From an uncultured Pelagibacteraceae bacterium (GTDB lineage Bacteria; Pseudomonadota; Alphaproteobacteria; Pelagibacterales; Pelagibacteraceae): a stretch of 62,313 bases of DNA. The translations under genes were made by a program, and so were the position numbers. Under the pieces are notes generated by a model. That model searched no databases. It saw only the letters and a program-made list of their open reading frames with translations, and was not told the DNA's origin. Location of the stretch: contig CACFLJ010000008.1 of NCBI GenBank assembly GCA_902567045.1, positions 1 through 62,313 on the forward strand. Reading direction: 5' to 3'. Within the stretch, counting starts at the first letter, position 1. Each line of letters starts with the position of its first letter. Positions 17,554 to 25,153 of the stretch are shown here, one piece after another.

Positions 17554-17586
17554 AAAAAAAAGGGCCCAATTAATAGGGCCCCTTTT
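17554..17586 (-). terminator. intrinsic terminator-like hairpin between pstS and pstC
   Basis: On the minus strand a GGGCCC stem (17577-17582 with 17562-17567) around an 8-base loop is followed by eight U residues (17554-17561). This is a full intrinsic-terminator shape inside the operon. Partial read-through would give far more binding protein PstS than permease, as is known for solute-binding-protein operons. Confidence 0.75.
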
Positions 17587-17608
17587 GAGTTTGTTAACAA
17601 ATATTATA

Positions 17609-18643
17609 TTACTCCATTGACATTGCAGTAAGAGCTTTCGAATTATCTCTAACTGTTCTGTAAGTTGCTTTATCAAGTGGAACAAGTCCTATTTCCGCTA
17701 AGTAACCTCTTTTACCAATAGCTTTAGTTGTAGTGAATTCTTTTACAAATTCATGTAATCCTGGAATTACACCAACATGAGCTTTTTTTACGTAAAAGAA
17801 TAATGGTCTAGCAACAGCATAACTGTAGTCTTGGATAGACTCTAGTGATGGTTGACCACCTTCTATACTTGCAGCTTGCAATTTATCTCTTGCGGCTAAG
17901 AAGTAACTAAATCCAAAGAAACCAAACATTTCTTTGTCTTCCGATAATTTTTGAATAATTAAACTATCATTCTCTCCAACTTCAATAGCAGCACCATCTT
18001 CTCTGTAAAGTTTTTGTGGTTTTTTATATTTTTTATTTCCAGCTTCGAAACCTGCTTTGTATAATGCTTTAGCCTCTTTAGGCATACCTTTTTTCATTAC
18101 TAACGAATTCCAAGCATCTCTTGTTCCGGATGTTCCTGGGGGAATCATAACTGAAATCTTTTGTTTTGGTAAACTTGGATCTATTTGATCCCATGTTTTG
18201 TATATGTTGTCTACTAATTTACCATCAACAACTGAGTGTTTTGCTAAAGCTTTCCAAAGTTGTTCTTTAGTGAAGTTTACTGGTTCAGCGTCAACACTGT
18301 ATGCTAAAGTAATACCATCGTTACCGATAATAACTTCAACAATTTCATTAACACCATTTTTTTTGCAAAGAGCTTTTTCTTTATCTTTCATTGCTCTTGA
18401 TGCATTTGTTATATCAGGGTGAGCTTCTCCTACACCTGCACAAAATAATTTTGCACCACCACCTGTACCAGTTGACTCGATTACTGGTGTTTTAAATCCA
18501 GTTTGCCCGAATCTTTCAGCAACTATTGTTGCGTAAGGGAATACAGTAGATGATCCAACTATTTTGATTTGATCTCTTGCTTGAGCAATAGTGGCAACAG
18601 AAATGGCAACTATTGAAGCAAGGACTATAGTTAGTTTTTTCAT
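17609..18643 (-). CDS. pstS: phosphate-binding periplasmic protein PstS
   Basis: A 344-residue binding protein with a signal peptide (MKKLTIVLASIVAISVATIA, then QAR). Phosphate-site motifs are IVGSSTVFPYA near residues 28-38, ESTGTGGGAKLFC near 58-70, and PPGTSGTRDAW after the middle. Two cysteine-containing segments (FCAG and LCKK) could form a disulfide. It delivers phosphate to PstCAB. It is the first gene of pstSCAB-phoU-phoB, follows a repeated candidate PhoB site, and has a terminator-like hairpin after its stop, consistent with very high expression. Confidence 0.96.
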   Translation of the reverse strand: MKKLTIVLASIVAISVATIAQARDQIKIVGSSTVFPYATIVAERFGQTGFKTPVIESTGTGGGAKLFCAGVGEAHPDITNASRAMKDKEKALCKKNGVNEIVEVIIGNDGITLAYSVDAEPVNFTKEQLWKALAKHSVVDGKLVDNIYKTWDQIDPSLPKQKISVMIPPGTSGTRDAWNSLVMKKGMPKEAKALYKAGFEAGNKKYKKPQKLYREDGAAIEVGENDSLIIQKLSEDKEMFGFFGFSYFLAARDKLQAASIEGGQPSLESIQDYSYAVARPLFFYVKKAHVGVIPGLHEFVKEFTTTKAIGKRGYLAEIGLVPLDKATYRTVRDNSKALTAMSME

Positions 18644-18712
18644 TTTTAATATCCTTTCGTGAATTAAATTTAATTAACGACTCGCTTAATAAATTTTATT
18701 GAGGACTCTAGT

Positions 18713-18739
18713 ATTACAAATTTGTTACAGTTTTGTTAA
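18713..18739 (-). promoter_or_regulatory. candidate PhoB box upstream of pstS
   Basis: The minus strand reads TTAACAAAAC, then CTGTAACAAATTTGTAAT in part: the units TTTAAC, TGTAAC and TGTAAT start 11 bases apart. CTGTAACAAATTTGTAAT (18713-18730) matches the 7-4-7 layout of a PHO box (CTGTCAT repeats in enterobacteria). It ends 70 bases upstream of the pstS start. A role for PhoB is inferred from position and spacing. Confidence 0.55.
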
Positions 18740-18751
18740 ATAGGTAACTTT

Positions 18752-19384
18752 TTAGTTGTATTTTTTAGAGATGATTAAAGTATCATTATCTGCAGCTAAA
18801 TCTCCTCTACAACGAATTGGGCTCACATTTTCACTAAGTGCTAAGCTCTTTGTTGGTCTTAAAGTAACTTCTAGTTGTATCATTGATATAAGGTCTTTTA
18901 CTTGTTTTTGATCATATTTCCATGAAGGCCAACTTGTGGGGGTAGAAAAAGTAGTAATTATATAACTTGAAGCTCTATTAAAATTATAATTACTCTCATT
19001 TTGTTTTCTTAACAAATGATCTCTTACAGAAAAGAAAATATTTTTACATCTATACATGTCAGACATATAATTTTCTTTTTTTAAGTTTTTGTTCATTGGG
19101 ATTGATACAATCAAATCAATTGTATCTCTCCAGAATGAAGTTAAAACCTCAGTATAGATATGATCAACATTTACTTTGTCAGATGGAAAATGTTTACTGA
19201 CAGTGCTTTTGGTATTTTCTAAGTCATTTTTCATTCTAAAAATACCAATATCAAATACAGTAAGTTGTTGGTTTCTTAAAAGTGTTGTAATGTCTTTTTT
19301 ATTAGAAACTTCAGAGTAAGAATTTGATATAAAATTAAAGAATAAGTAAGAAAAAATAAAAAAATTTATTATTATTTTTTTCAT
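18752..19384 (-). CDS. unknown exported protein in the pho cluster
   Basis: A 210-residue protein with a hydrophobic signal (MKKIIINFFIFSYLFFNFIS, then NSYSE), so probably periplasmic. I recognise no family. The mature part is mixed polar with few charged clusters; TVFDIGIFRMKNDLE lies near the start and SFWRDTIDLIVSIP in the middle. Two cysteines, in MYRCKNIFF and IRCRGDL, could form a disulfide. There are no repeats and no further membrane segments. It lies 74 bases after phoR and 108 bases before pstS on the same strand, so a phosphate-stress role is suggested only by position. It could be a periplasmic accessory of Pst or an unrelated lineage-specific protein. Confidence 0.75.
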   Translation of the reverse strand: MKKIIINFFIFSYLFFNFISNSYSEVSNKKDITTLLRNQQLTVFDIGIFRMKNDLENTKSTVSKHFPSDKVNVDHIYTEVLTSFWRDTIDLIVSIPMNKNLKKENYMSDMYRCKNIFFSVRDHLLRKQNESNYNFNRASSYIITTFSTPTSWPSWKYDQKQVKDLISMIQLEVTLRPTKSLALSENVSPIRCRGDLAADNDTLIISKKYN

Positions 19385-19458
19385 TTAACAACCTTATTGA
19401 AAAAATCCGTTATTTACAAATTAAATTATATTGTGAAAATTGTTAAATTATATGAAGT

Positions 19459-20613
19459 TTATAATTCACTAGGTAAATGAATGTTAATTTCGGTTCCTTT
19501 ACCATTAAGATTTTTTATTTCGTAATCACCTCTATGTTGAGAAATTATATGTTTGACAATTGCAAGACCTAAACCTGTTCCACCAACTTTCCTGCTCTCT
19601 TCAACATCTACTCTATAAAATCTTTCAGTTACCCTGTTAATTTGATCCTCAGGAATTCCAATACCTTGATCAGATACAGATATTTTAATTCCTTTTGTTA
19701 TGAGTTTCCCTTTACTTGGAGAAGCTAATATATTTATAGTTGATTTTTCTTTTGAGTATTTAATAGCATTATCTAATAGATTAGAAAAAACTGTTATTAA
19801 TTTATCTTCATCACCAATAACATCACTTACAATATCTAAATTAATTTCAAGATTAATATTTTTTTCTTTTAAGCTAGTAAAATGAATATCTTTTACTTTT
19901 GTGAATACATTCTTCAAATTAACTGGTTTGTCAGGTCTTATATGCTCCTGGAGTTCAATTCTGCTTAATATTAATAGATCACTTATTAAATTTTCCATTC
20001 TTTTACTTTGTGAAGAGATTATTTTAAGAAACTTTATCTTTGCTATTTCGTCATCTTTAGCAGGGCCCTCTATTGTCTCTATAGCGCCTTTAATTGAAAC
20101 AAGAGGAGTTTTTAACTCATGGCTAACATTAGCAACAAAGTCAGTTCTAAATTTTTGTGTTTTTGAAATTTCAGTAAGATCTTTTAAAAATAAAACAACA
20201 GATTCTTTTTCTGTAAAAATTATAGTTGGTCCAGGAATCACATAAATTCTGTAATACTGATATGAAGGCAAATTTATTTCTAAATCTAAATTACTGGTTT
20301 TTTTTGAAGACTTAACTTCTCTGATTTTTTCATCTAGATTAGGATTTCTTAAAATTGTGCCGAGATGTGTATTTAAAATATTTTTACCAAATCTTTTTTC
20401 GGCACTTGGATTGGCATATTTTATAATATTTAATTTATCTAATGCTATAAATTGATCCTCTAATTCATCTATTATAAATGTTTTGCTATCATCCTTTTCA
20501 TACTTTGAGATAATAATTTTATCATCAGTATTTTTTTTGTTTTTGTTTGAATAAATTATTATTAGTAGAAATATAATTACACAGATTAATAGTATTTCGA
20601 AGAGACCAATCAT
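19459..20613 (-). CDS. phoR: phosphate sensor histidine kinase PhoR
   Basis: A 384-residue kinase with one N-terminal membrane helix (residues 3-22) and no periplasmic sensor, a usual PhoR trait. A PAS-like domain at about 45-145 is followed by the HisKA box VANVSHELKTPLVSIKGAIE with phospho-acceptor His165. The HATPase domain carries N-, G1- and G2-box features: NLLDNAIKYS, VSDQGIGIPE and GGTGLGLAIVKHI. Output goes to PhoB, encoded about 6 kb downstream on the same strand. Signal input is expected from PstSCAB and PhoU. It is separated by 71 bases from the glycosyltransferase gene. Confidence 0.92.
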   Translation of the reverse strand: MIGLFEILLICVIIFLLIIIYSNKNKKNTDDKIIISKYEKDDSKTFIIDELEDQFIALDKLNIIKYANPSAEKRFGKNILNTHLGTILRNPNLDEKIREVKSSKKTSNLDLEINLPSYQYYRIYVIPGPTIIFTEKESVVLFLKDLTEISKTQKFRTDFVANVSHELKTPLVSIKGAIETIEGPAKDDEIAKIKFLKIISSQSKRMENLISDLLILSRIELQEHIRPDKPVNLKNVFTKVKDIHFTSLKEKNINLEINLDIVSDVIGDEDKLITVFSNLLDNAIKYSKEKSTINILASPSKGKLITKGIKISVSDQGIGIPEDQINRVTERFYRVDVEESRKVGGTGLGLAIVKHIISQHRGDYEIKNLNGKGTEINIHLPSEL

Positions 20614-20684
20614 GATGTTCTAAAAGTTAAGTATATAATTAACATATTAAAAATTTAATATGCAATTATTTAAAATTTAGTTAC

Positions 20685-21689
20685 TTAATTAGGGGAGATA
20701 TTATTAATAAAAATTTCTGCGGTTTTATCCCAAGTAAAGTTTTTAGAGTATTCTAGGCACTTTTCTCTTTCAATTTTTAGAGCTTTCATTGCAGATTTTT
20801 CTAAATCATCATCTAAACAATTAATTTCACTATCTTTGAAAATATCTTTAGGACCAGGAACTGGAAATGCTGCAACTGGTGTACCACAACTAAGGGATTC
20901 ACATATTACAATTGCAAACGTATCTGTTTTGCTTGGAAAGACAAAAACATCAGATGATGTAAAATATGAAGCTAATTCACCGTTAGTTTTTTCACCTAAG
21001 AAGTGAGCATCTGGAAATTCTTTTTTTAACTTTTCAATATCTGGTCCTTTACCAACAAGAAGTTTTGTTCCTTCTAATTTTAGATTTAAAAATGCACGAA
21101 TATTTTTTTCAATAGCTACTCGACCTACATAAATCCATATAGGCCTTTTATATTCTAAATTGATTTTTTTTGGATTTTTAAACGATCCATGATCAGCACC
21201 TCTTGTCCAAACAACCATTTTACTTTCATCTACTCCAATTTGAATTAGTTCTTTTTTCATAGATTCGGTTGTAACCAAAATTTTTTCTGCTTTGTTATGA
21301 AAGTTGCTTAGGAATTTCTGTGATAATTTTTCAGGAACCCAAGGTAAATATAATTTCATATATTTATCAAATCTTGTGTGAAAACTTGTGGTAAACTTTT
21401 GATTATTTTTAAGACAATATCTTCTTGCCATAAATCCTAAAGGACCTTCGGTAGCTATATGTATGGCTGAAGGATTTATTTTTTTTATTAAATGACTTAC
21501 TCTTGGCCAAATATTCACAGAAAGTCTTATTTCATTATATTTAGGCATTGGTACAGTGAAAAAAAGTTGGGGATTTAAATACTCAACTTCGTGACCCATT
21601 GCTTCAAGTTTTTTTCCTGTTTCATTTAAAGTTCTTACCACACCATTTACTTGTGGAAAATAAGCGTCTGTTACAATTAATATTTTCAT
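20685..21689 (-). CDS. GT4-family glycosyltransferase, likely diacylglycerol glycosyltransferase (Agt-like)
   Basis: A 334-residue GT-B glycosyltransferase of family 4. The N-terminal domain begins with IVTDAYFPQVNGVVRTLNET. The donor-binding C-terminal part has IWIYVGRVAIEKN and FPSKTDTFAIVICESLSCGT, which ends with the conserved glutamate. It shares one base with the PlcP-like gene upstream. In marine bacteria such PlcP-glycosyltransferase pairs replace phospholipids with glycolipids under phosphate starvation: PlcP makes diacylglycerol and the transferase adds glucose or glucuronate. Sugar donor and acceptor cannot be told from sequence. The enzyme also resembles other lipid mannosyltransferases, so context carries much of the weight. 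Confidence 0.8.
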   Translation of the reverse strand: MKILIVTDAYFPQVNGVVRTLNETGKKLEAMGHEVEYLNPQLFFTVPMPKYNEIRLSVNIWPRVSHLIKKINPSAIHIATEGPLGFMARRYCLKNNQKFTTSFHTRFDKYMKLYLPWVPEKLSQKFLSNFHNKAEKILVTTESMKKELIQIGVDESKMVVWTRGADHGSFKNPKKINLEYKRPIWIYVGRVAIEKNIRAFLNLKLEGTKLLVGKGPDIEKLKKEFPDAHFLGEKTNGELASYFTSSDVFVFPSKTDTFAIVICESLSCGTPVAAFPVPGPKDIFKDSEINCLDDDLEKSAMKALKIEREKCLEYSKNFTWDKTAEIFINNISPN

Positions 21690-22507
21690 TATGATGCCTT
21701 TTTCAGGCCTGGCGTTTCAATTACTTCTTTATCTGAATTATTACGACTATCTAAAAATTCTTCTCTTAATTTATCCCAATAAATTATTTCAAACGTTCCA
21801 TCAAAGTTTTCAACTAAAGCAGTACAAGACTCAACCCAGTCTCCACAATTTAAATAATTAACCCCATCATAATTTTCATTTTGGGCGTGATGAATATGCC
21901 CACAAATTATTCCATCAAATTTTTTTTTCTTTCCATATTCTGCAATTGTTTTTTCGTATTCTCCCATATATTTAACTGCATTTTTTACCTTATATTTAAG
22001 AAACTTTGCTAAAGACCACTGGCCTTTACCTCTTAGACTTCTAAAAAAGTTAATCACTACATTTAATTTCAATAGCATTTCATAGGCTATTGCGCCTAAC
22101 TTCGACAACCATTTGGCATATCTCATAACACCATCCCAAGCATCGCCATGAACAACTAAATATTTTTTATTTAAAACAGACTGATGAATTACTCTATTGA
22201 TCATTTTTATCTGTCCAAAATGCATAGGAATAAATTTTCGAAACACTTCATCATGATTACCTATAACGTAATAAACTTCTGTTCCATGTCTTGCTTTTCT
22301 TAATATTTTTTGAATTACGTCATTATGTTCTTGTGGCCAATAAAAACTTTTTTGAAGTGCCCAAACATCTATTATATCACCTACGCAATAAAGTTTTTCT
22401 GATCTTGTATTTTTAAAAAATTCAAGCAATTTATCTGCTTGGCAACCTTTAGTACCAAGATGCACATCTGAAATGAATATACTTTTGTATTTTAATATAG
22501 GTTTCAT
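21689..22507 (-). CDS. plcP: PlcP-type phospholipase C (metallophosphoesterase, LpxH-like)
   Basis: A 272-residue calcineurin-like phosphoesterase. Metal ligands are visible in order: Asp14 and His16 in FISDVHLG, Asp44 in VGDIIDVW, Asn84-His85 in IGNHDE, then VVHGDAWDG and CGHIHHAQ. It looks like LpxH, but the window also encodes LpxI (59299-60090), which does the lipid A step, so this protein is free for another role. In marine alphaproteobacteria this family acts as PlcP, releasing diacylglycerol from phospholipids under phosphate starvation. It is co-transcribed with the glycosyltransferase (one shared base), lies beside phoR-pst and has a candidate PhoB site upstream. Confidence 0.8.
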   Translation of the reverse strand: MKPILKYKSIFISDVHLGTKGCQADKLLEFFKNTRSEKLYCVGDIIDVWALQKSFYWPQEHNDVIQKILRKARHGTEVYYVIGNHDEVFRKFIPMHFGQIKMINRVIHQSVLNKKYLVVHGDAWDGVMRYAKWLSKLGAIAYEMLLKLNVVINFFRSLRGKGQWSLAKFLKYKVKNAVKYMGEYEKTIAEYGKKKKFDGIICGHIHHAQNENYDGVNYLNCGDWVESCTALVENFDGTFEIIYWDKLREEFLDSRNNSDKEVIETPGLKKAS

Positions 22508-22568
22508 TTAATCCTTTTTTTTTAATTCAATTTGCACTAGAATCGTTTAATTCTTTGTGCCATAGTAA

Positions 22569-22586
22569 TGTTAAGGAAATATTAAA
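22569..22586 (-). promoter_or_regulatory. weak candidate PhoB box upstream of plcP
   Basis: The minus strand reads TTTAATATTTCCTTAACA, TTTAAT and CTTAAC 11 bases apart, about 62 bases upstream of the plcP start. It matches the unit before ugpB in spacing and mostly in sequence. This is the weakest of the four sites. Confidence 0.35.
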
Positions 22587-22593
22587 ATTTATT

Positions 22594-23481
22594 ATGAAAT
22601 ATTGCATTATTTACAACAAAAACGCTTCTTCTGGCAGAAAATCTAAATTTATAAAAAAAATTTCTGATGAACTTTCTAAGTATAACGATGTTTCTTTTTT
22701 TGAAACTGAGAGCGTGGATAAAGCAGAGGGAGTATTTAAAAATATTTCTAAGTTAAATATAGATAGACTTGTAGTTGCTGGAGGCGATGGTTCAGTATCA
22801 TTTGCAATAAACGAACTTATTAAAAATAATTTTATTCCAAAAAAAGATTTTGCTATTGGTTATATACCAGCTGGAACTGCTAATTTACTTCAAGCTGAAT
22901 TAAATATGAGTAAAAAAATTAGTAAAATTGTTCAAATTTTACAATCAAACAATTTAAAACAAACTAATTTAGTAAAAATCAATAATGATTATTTTATTTT
23001 AATGGCAGGTATAGGTTGGGATGCAACGATAGTCCATTCAATTAATAGTTCTCTTAAAAAACTGTTAGGTAAAATTATTTTTGGATATAAGGGATTGCAA
23101 AAATTTTTGTTAATGAAAAATCAAAAATTAAAAGTTAACATAGATGGTCAAAATCATATAGCTGACTGGGTGTTATGTTCTAATACCAATTATTATGCGG
23201 GACACTACAAAATTAATAAAACAAATATATTTGATAACAAAATTATTACTTATGTATTCAAAGACCTTACTAGAATAAAAATACTTTATTATGTTTATTT
23301 GATTATTTTTTTTGGAGATTTATCGAAGTCTACGAGTGTTATAACATCTTATTCCAGTGAGCTAAAAATTGATGGACAAGGGAAAAAAATTCCAATTCAA
23401 ATTGATGGTGATAAATATCAATATTGTGATAAAGTAAAATTAAGGAAATCAGCAAAATATTTTAACATATTAACAGCATAA
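22594..23481 (+). CDS. diacylglycerol kinase family protein (YegS/DagK-like lipid kinase)
   Basis: A 295-residue protein from the ATG at 22594 (MKYCIIYNKNASSG). An in-frame TTG 39 bases upstream is a poorer start because family members begin at this strand. The DAGK catalytic-domain nucleotide site GGDGSVSFAINEL is followed by IGYIPAGTANLLQAEL and a later AGIGWDATIVH. These enzymes phosphorylate diacylglycerol or related lipids with ATP. The gene is divergent from plcP across 86 bases, so it could turn PlcP-made diacylglycerol back into phosphatidate when phosphate returns. That coupling is inferred; the exact lipid substrate is unknown. Confidence 0.82.
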   Translation: MKYCIIYNKNASSGRKSKFIKKISDELSKYNDVSFFETESVDKAEGVFKNISKLNIDRLVVAGGDGSVSFAINELIKNNFIPKKDFAIGYIPAGTANLLQAELNMSKKISKIVQILQSNNLKQTNLVKINNDYFILMAGIGWDATIVHSINSSLKKLLGKIIFGYKGLQKFLLMKNQKLKVNIDGQNHIADWVLCSNTNYYAGHYKINKTNIFDNKIITYVFKDLTRIKILYYVYLIIFFGDLSKSTSVITSYSSELKIDGQGKKIPIQIDGDKYQYCDKVKLRKSAKYFNILTA

Positions 23482-23547
23482 CTTTTAAATAAGAGAATTT
23501 ATCAAAAAATCATTTTACTAAGATATTTAATTTAAATATAATTATTA

Positions 23548-23565
23548 TATAATTACACAGGAGGT
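23548..23565 (+). promoter_or_regulatory. -10 box and perfect Shine-Dalgarno of the Lys-rich small protein
   Basis: TATAAT at 23548-23553 lies just before AGGAGGT at 23559-23565, which is 4 bases from the ATG at 23570. The leader would be very short. A full AGGAGGT is unusual in this window, where most starts have no clear ribosome-binding site, so strong translation is likely. A matching -35 box is not obvious. Confidence 0.5.
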
Positions 23566-23569
23566 CATT

Positions 23570-23779
23570 ATGAGTAAAAAGTTAAAGAAAAATGAAAAAA
23601 GAAAAAAAAAGGTTATCAAGTTAATAGAAAAACTTAAAAATAAGATCAATTTAAAAGAAAAAAAATTATCTAAAATTAATATTAAAATTGCAAGTATTGA
23701 AAAAAAAGTTGCTGAAAAAAAAACAAAAAAACTAGCTAAAAAGAAGACTAGCGAGAGTCCTGCATCTGTAAATAATTAA
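23570..23779 (+). CDS. small Lys-rich basic protein, probable coiled coil
   Basis: A 69-residue protein, about 40% lysine, with no membrane segment or signal. Residues 1-55 show regular I/L spacing (IKLIEKLKNKINLKEKKLSK, then INIKIASIEKKVAEKK), as in a helical coiled coil, and the tail is TSESPASVNN. The perfect AGGAGGT ribosome-binding site and the -10 box argue that it is a real, well-expressed gene and not a chance poly-A reading frame. I recognise no family. The basic charge fits binding to DNA, RNA or ribosomes, which is inference. It stands alone, 88 bases after the lipid kinase, followed by a long inverted repeat. Confidence 0.7.
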   Translation: MSKKLKKNEKRKKKVIKLIEKLKNKINLKEKKLSKINIKIASIEKKVAEKKTKKLAKKKTSESPASVNN

Positions 23780-23792
23780 TCTCTAAATCTTC

Positions 23793-23823
23793 TTTCCCCT
23801 TTTTGTAATTAAAAAAGGGGGAA
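23793..23823 (+). repeat. inverted repeat after the Lys-rich gene
   Basis: TTTCCCCTTTTT (23793-23804) pairs with AAAAAGGGGGAA (23812-23823) around a 7-base loop, giving a 12-base-pair stem with one G-T pair. There is no U-tract after the 3' arm, so it is not a classic terminator on either strand. It may still protect or end the small-protein transcript. Confidence 0.5.
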
Positions 23824-23864
23824 GTAGTTAATCAACAAAATTTTAAAATTAAGGGGAAATAAAG

Positions 23865-23948
23865 ATGTTTTATAAATTAAAATCTTATGATTATTTTACT
23901 ATTAATGTTTATGACAAAAATATTTATAGATTATTACAATTTAATTAA
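23865..23948 (+). CDS. possible 27-residue peptide
   Basis: An ATG at 23865 preceded by AAGGGG opens a 27-codon frame (MFYKLKSYDYFTINVYDKNI plus seven residues) that ends in the last bases of the convergent manC gene. Tyr- and Lys-rich composition is what random AT-rich sequence also gives. Only the purine-rich stretch upstream supports it. Confidence 0.2.
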   Translation: MFYKLKSYDYFTINVYDKNIYRLLQFN

Positions 23949-25153
23949 AGTTTATTTGCTCTACCATAAATGTCTTGATATCTAACAATATCAGTCTCTT
24001 TTAGAATTGAACCTACTTGAGCTTCCATAATTTTTACAGGTTTTTTTCCAGGATTTTGTATTCTATGAATTGCTCCTAATGGAATAAATATATGCTCATC
24101 AGGTTTTTTATTAATGATATTTTTATTTAAAGTAATTCGTGGATAACCTTTGGTAACTAACCAATGTTCTGCTCTGTGATGATGTTTTTGAAGACTTAAT
24201 ATACCTTTCGGTTTTACTGATAATTCTTTAATTAAAAACTCTTTTCCTTCAAATAAATTTAAATAACTCCCCCATGGTTTATAAAAAACATTCTTTTTCT
24301 TAAAGTGTTTTCTTTTATTTTTATCATATATCTTGAGTATCTCTTTCCAACTACCAAGATCAGACCAAGTTATATCTAGTTTAATAGCATTAATTTTGTT
24401 TGTTTTCTCAAGTATTGCATAATCAAAAGATTTCTCGATTGATTGTTCAAAAGCTCTTTTATTTAAGTAGTAAGTATTATTTTTATATTTGCTTTTTTTA
24501 ATCGCTTCAACACAACTTTTGTAAGTTTTATTTTGATATTTTTTAAAGTTATTGATTATTGAGTCTTTTCTTAAATAAAACATGCCAGAATTCCAGTAAC
24601 CTTTTTTCTTAATTACTTCTTTTGCTTTTGATAATTTTGGTTTTTCAATAAATTTTGTAACTTTATTTATAGATTTAATTTTTTTAGTTAAAAAATATCC
24701 ATATTCACTTGATGGGTTTGTAGGTTTTATTCCAAAAATAAATAAATTTTGATTATCTAAATTTGATTTATTTTTTAGTAAAGATTTATTTAAAATATTA
24801 GACTTTTCAATTAAATGATCTGCTGCAAAAAACATCAATGGTTGCTCGAATGGAATATCTTTTATCAAAGCTGAAGCAAGGATTGCTGGTGCTGTATTTT
24901 TTTTTGCTGGTTCTAAAACTATTTTAAACTTTTTTATTTTACTTTTTTTTAAAGCTTGTTTGACTTGTTTTAAGTATTTTAAATTTGTGCTTATAATTGG
25001 AAAATCAAAAATTGGTTTATTTGTTCTCTCTAAGGTTTTTTGAATTAAACTCCATCCGCCAAAATCAATAAATTGTTTTGCTTGATGTTTTTTTTTATCT
25101 GGCCAAAGTCTAGTTCCTGCACCACCACAAAGTATTACAGGTCTAATTTTCAT
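23945..25153 (-). CDS. manC: mannose-1-phosphate guanylyltransferase
   Basis: A 402-residue protein, somewhat shorter than the usual 460-480. The nucleotidyltransferase domain begins with PVILCGGAGTRLWP (residues 4-17) and includes FAADHLIE, FGIKPTNPSSEYGYF, VTKFIEKP and the SFDYAILEK segment. A C-terminal cupin domain, type II mannose-6-phosphate-isomerase-like, has KPWGSYLNL, QKHHHRAEHWLV and FIPLGAIHRIQNPG. It makes GDP-mannose from mannose-1-phosphate and GTP, and the cupin may also isomerise mannose-6-phosphate. It shares one base with ilvD. No other GDP-sugar or glycan genes are nearby, so the end product is unclear. Confidence 0.88.
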   Translation of the reverse strand: MKIRPVILCGGAGTRLWPDKKKHQAKQFIDFGGWSLIQKTLERTNKPIFDFPIISTNLKYLKQVKQALKKSKIKKFKIVLEPAKKNTAPAILASALIKDIPFEQPLMFFAADHLIEKSNILNKSLLKNKSNLDNQNLFIFGIKPTNPSSEYGYFLTKKIKSINKVTKFIEKPKLSKAKEVIKKKGYWNSGMFYLRKDSIINNFKKYQNKTYKSCVEAIKKSKYKNNTYYLNKRAFEQSIEKSFDYAILEKTNKINAIKLDITWSDLGSWKEILKIYDKNKRKHFKKKNVFYKPWGSYLNLFEGKEFLIKELSVKPKGILSLQKHHHRAEHWLVTKGYPRITLNKNIINKKPDEHIFIPLGAIHRIQNPGKKPVKIMEAQVGSILKETDIVRYQDIYGRANKL

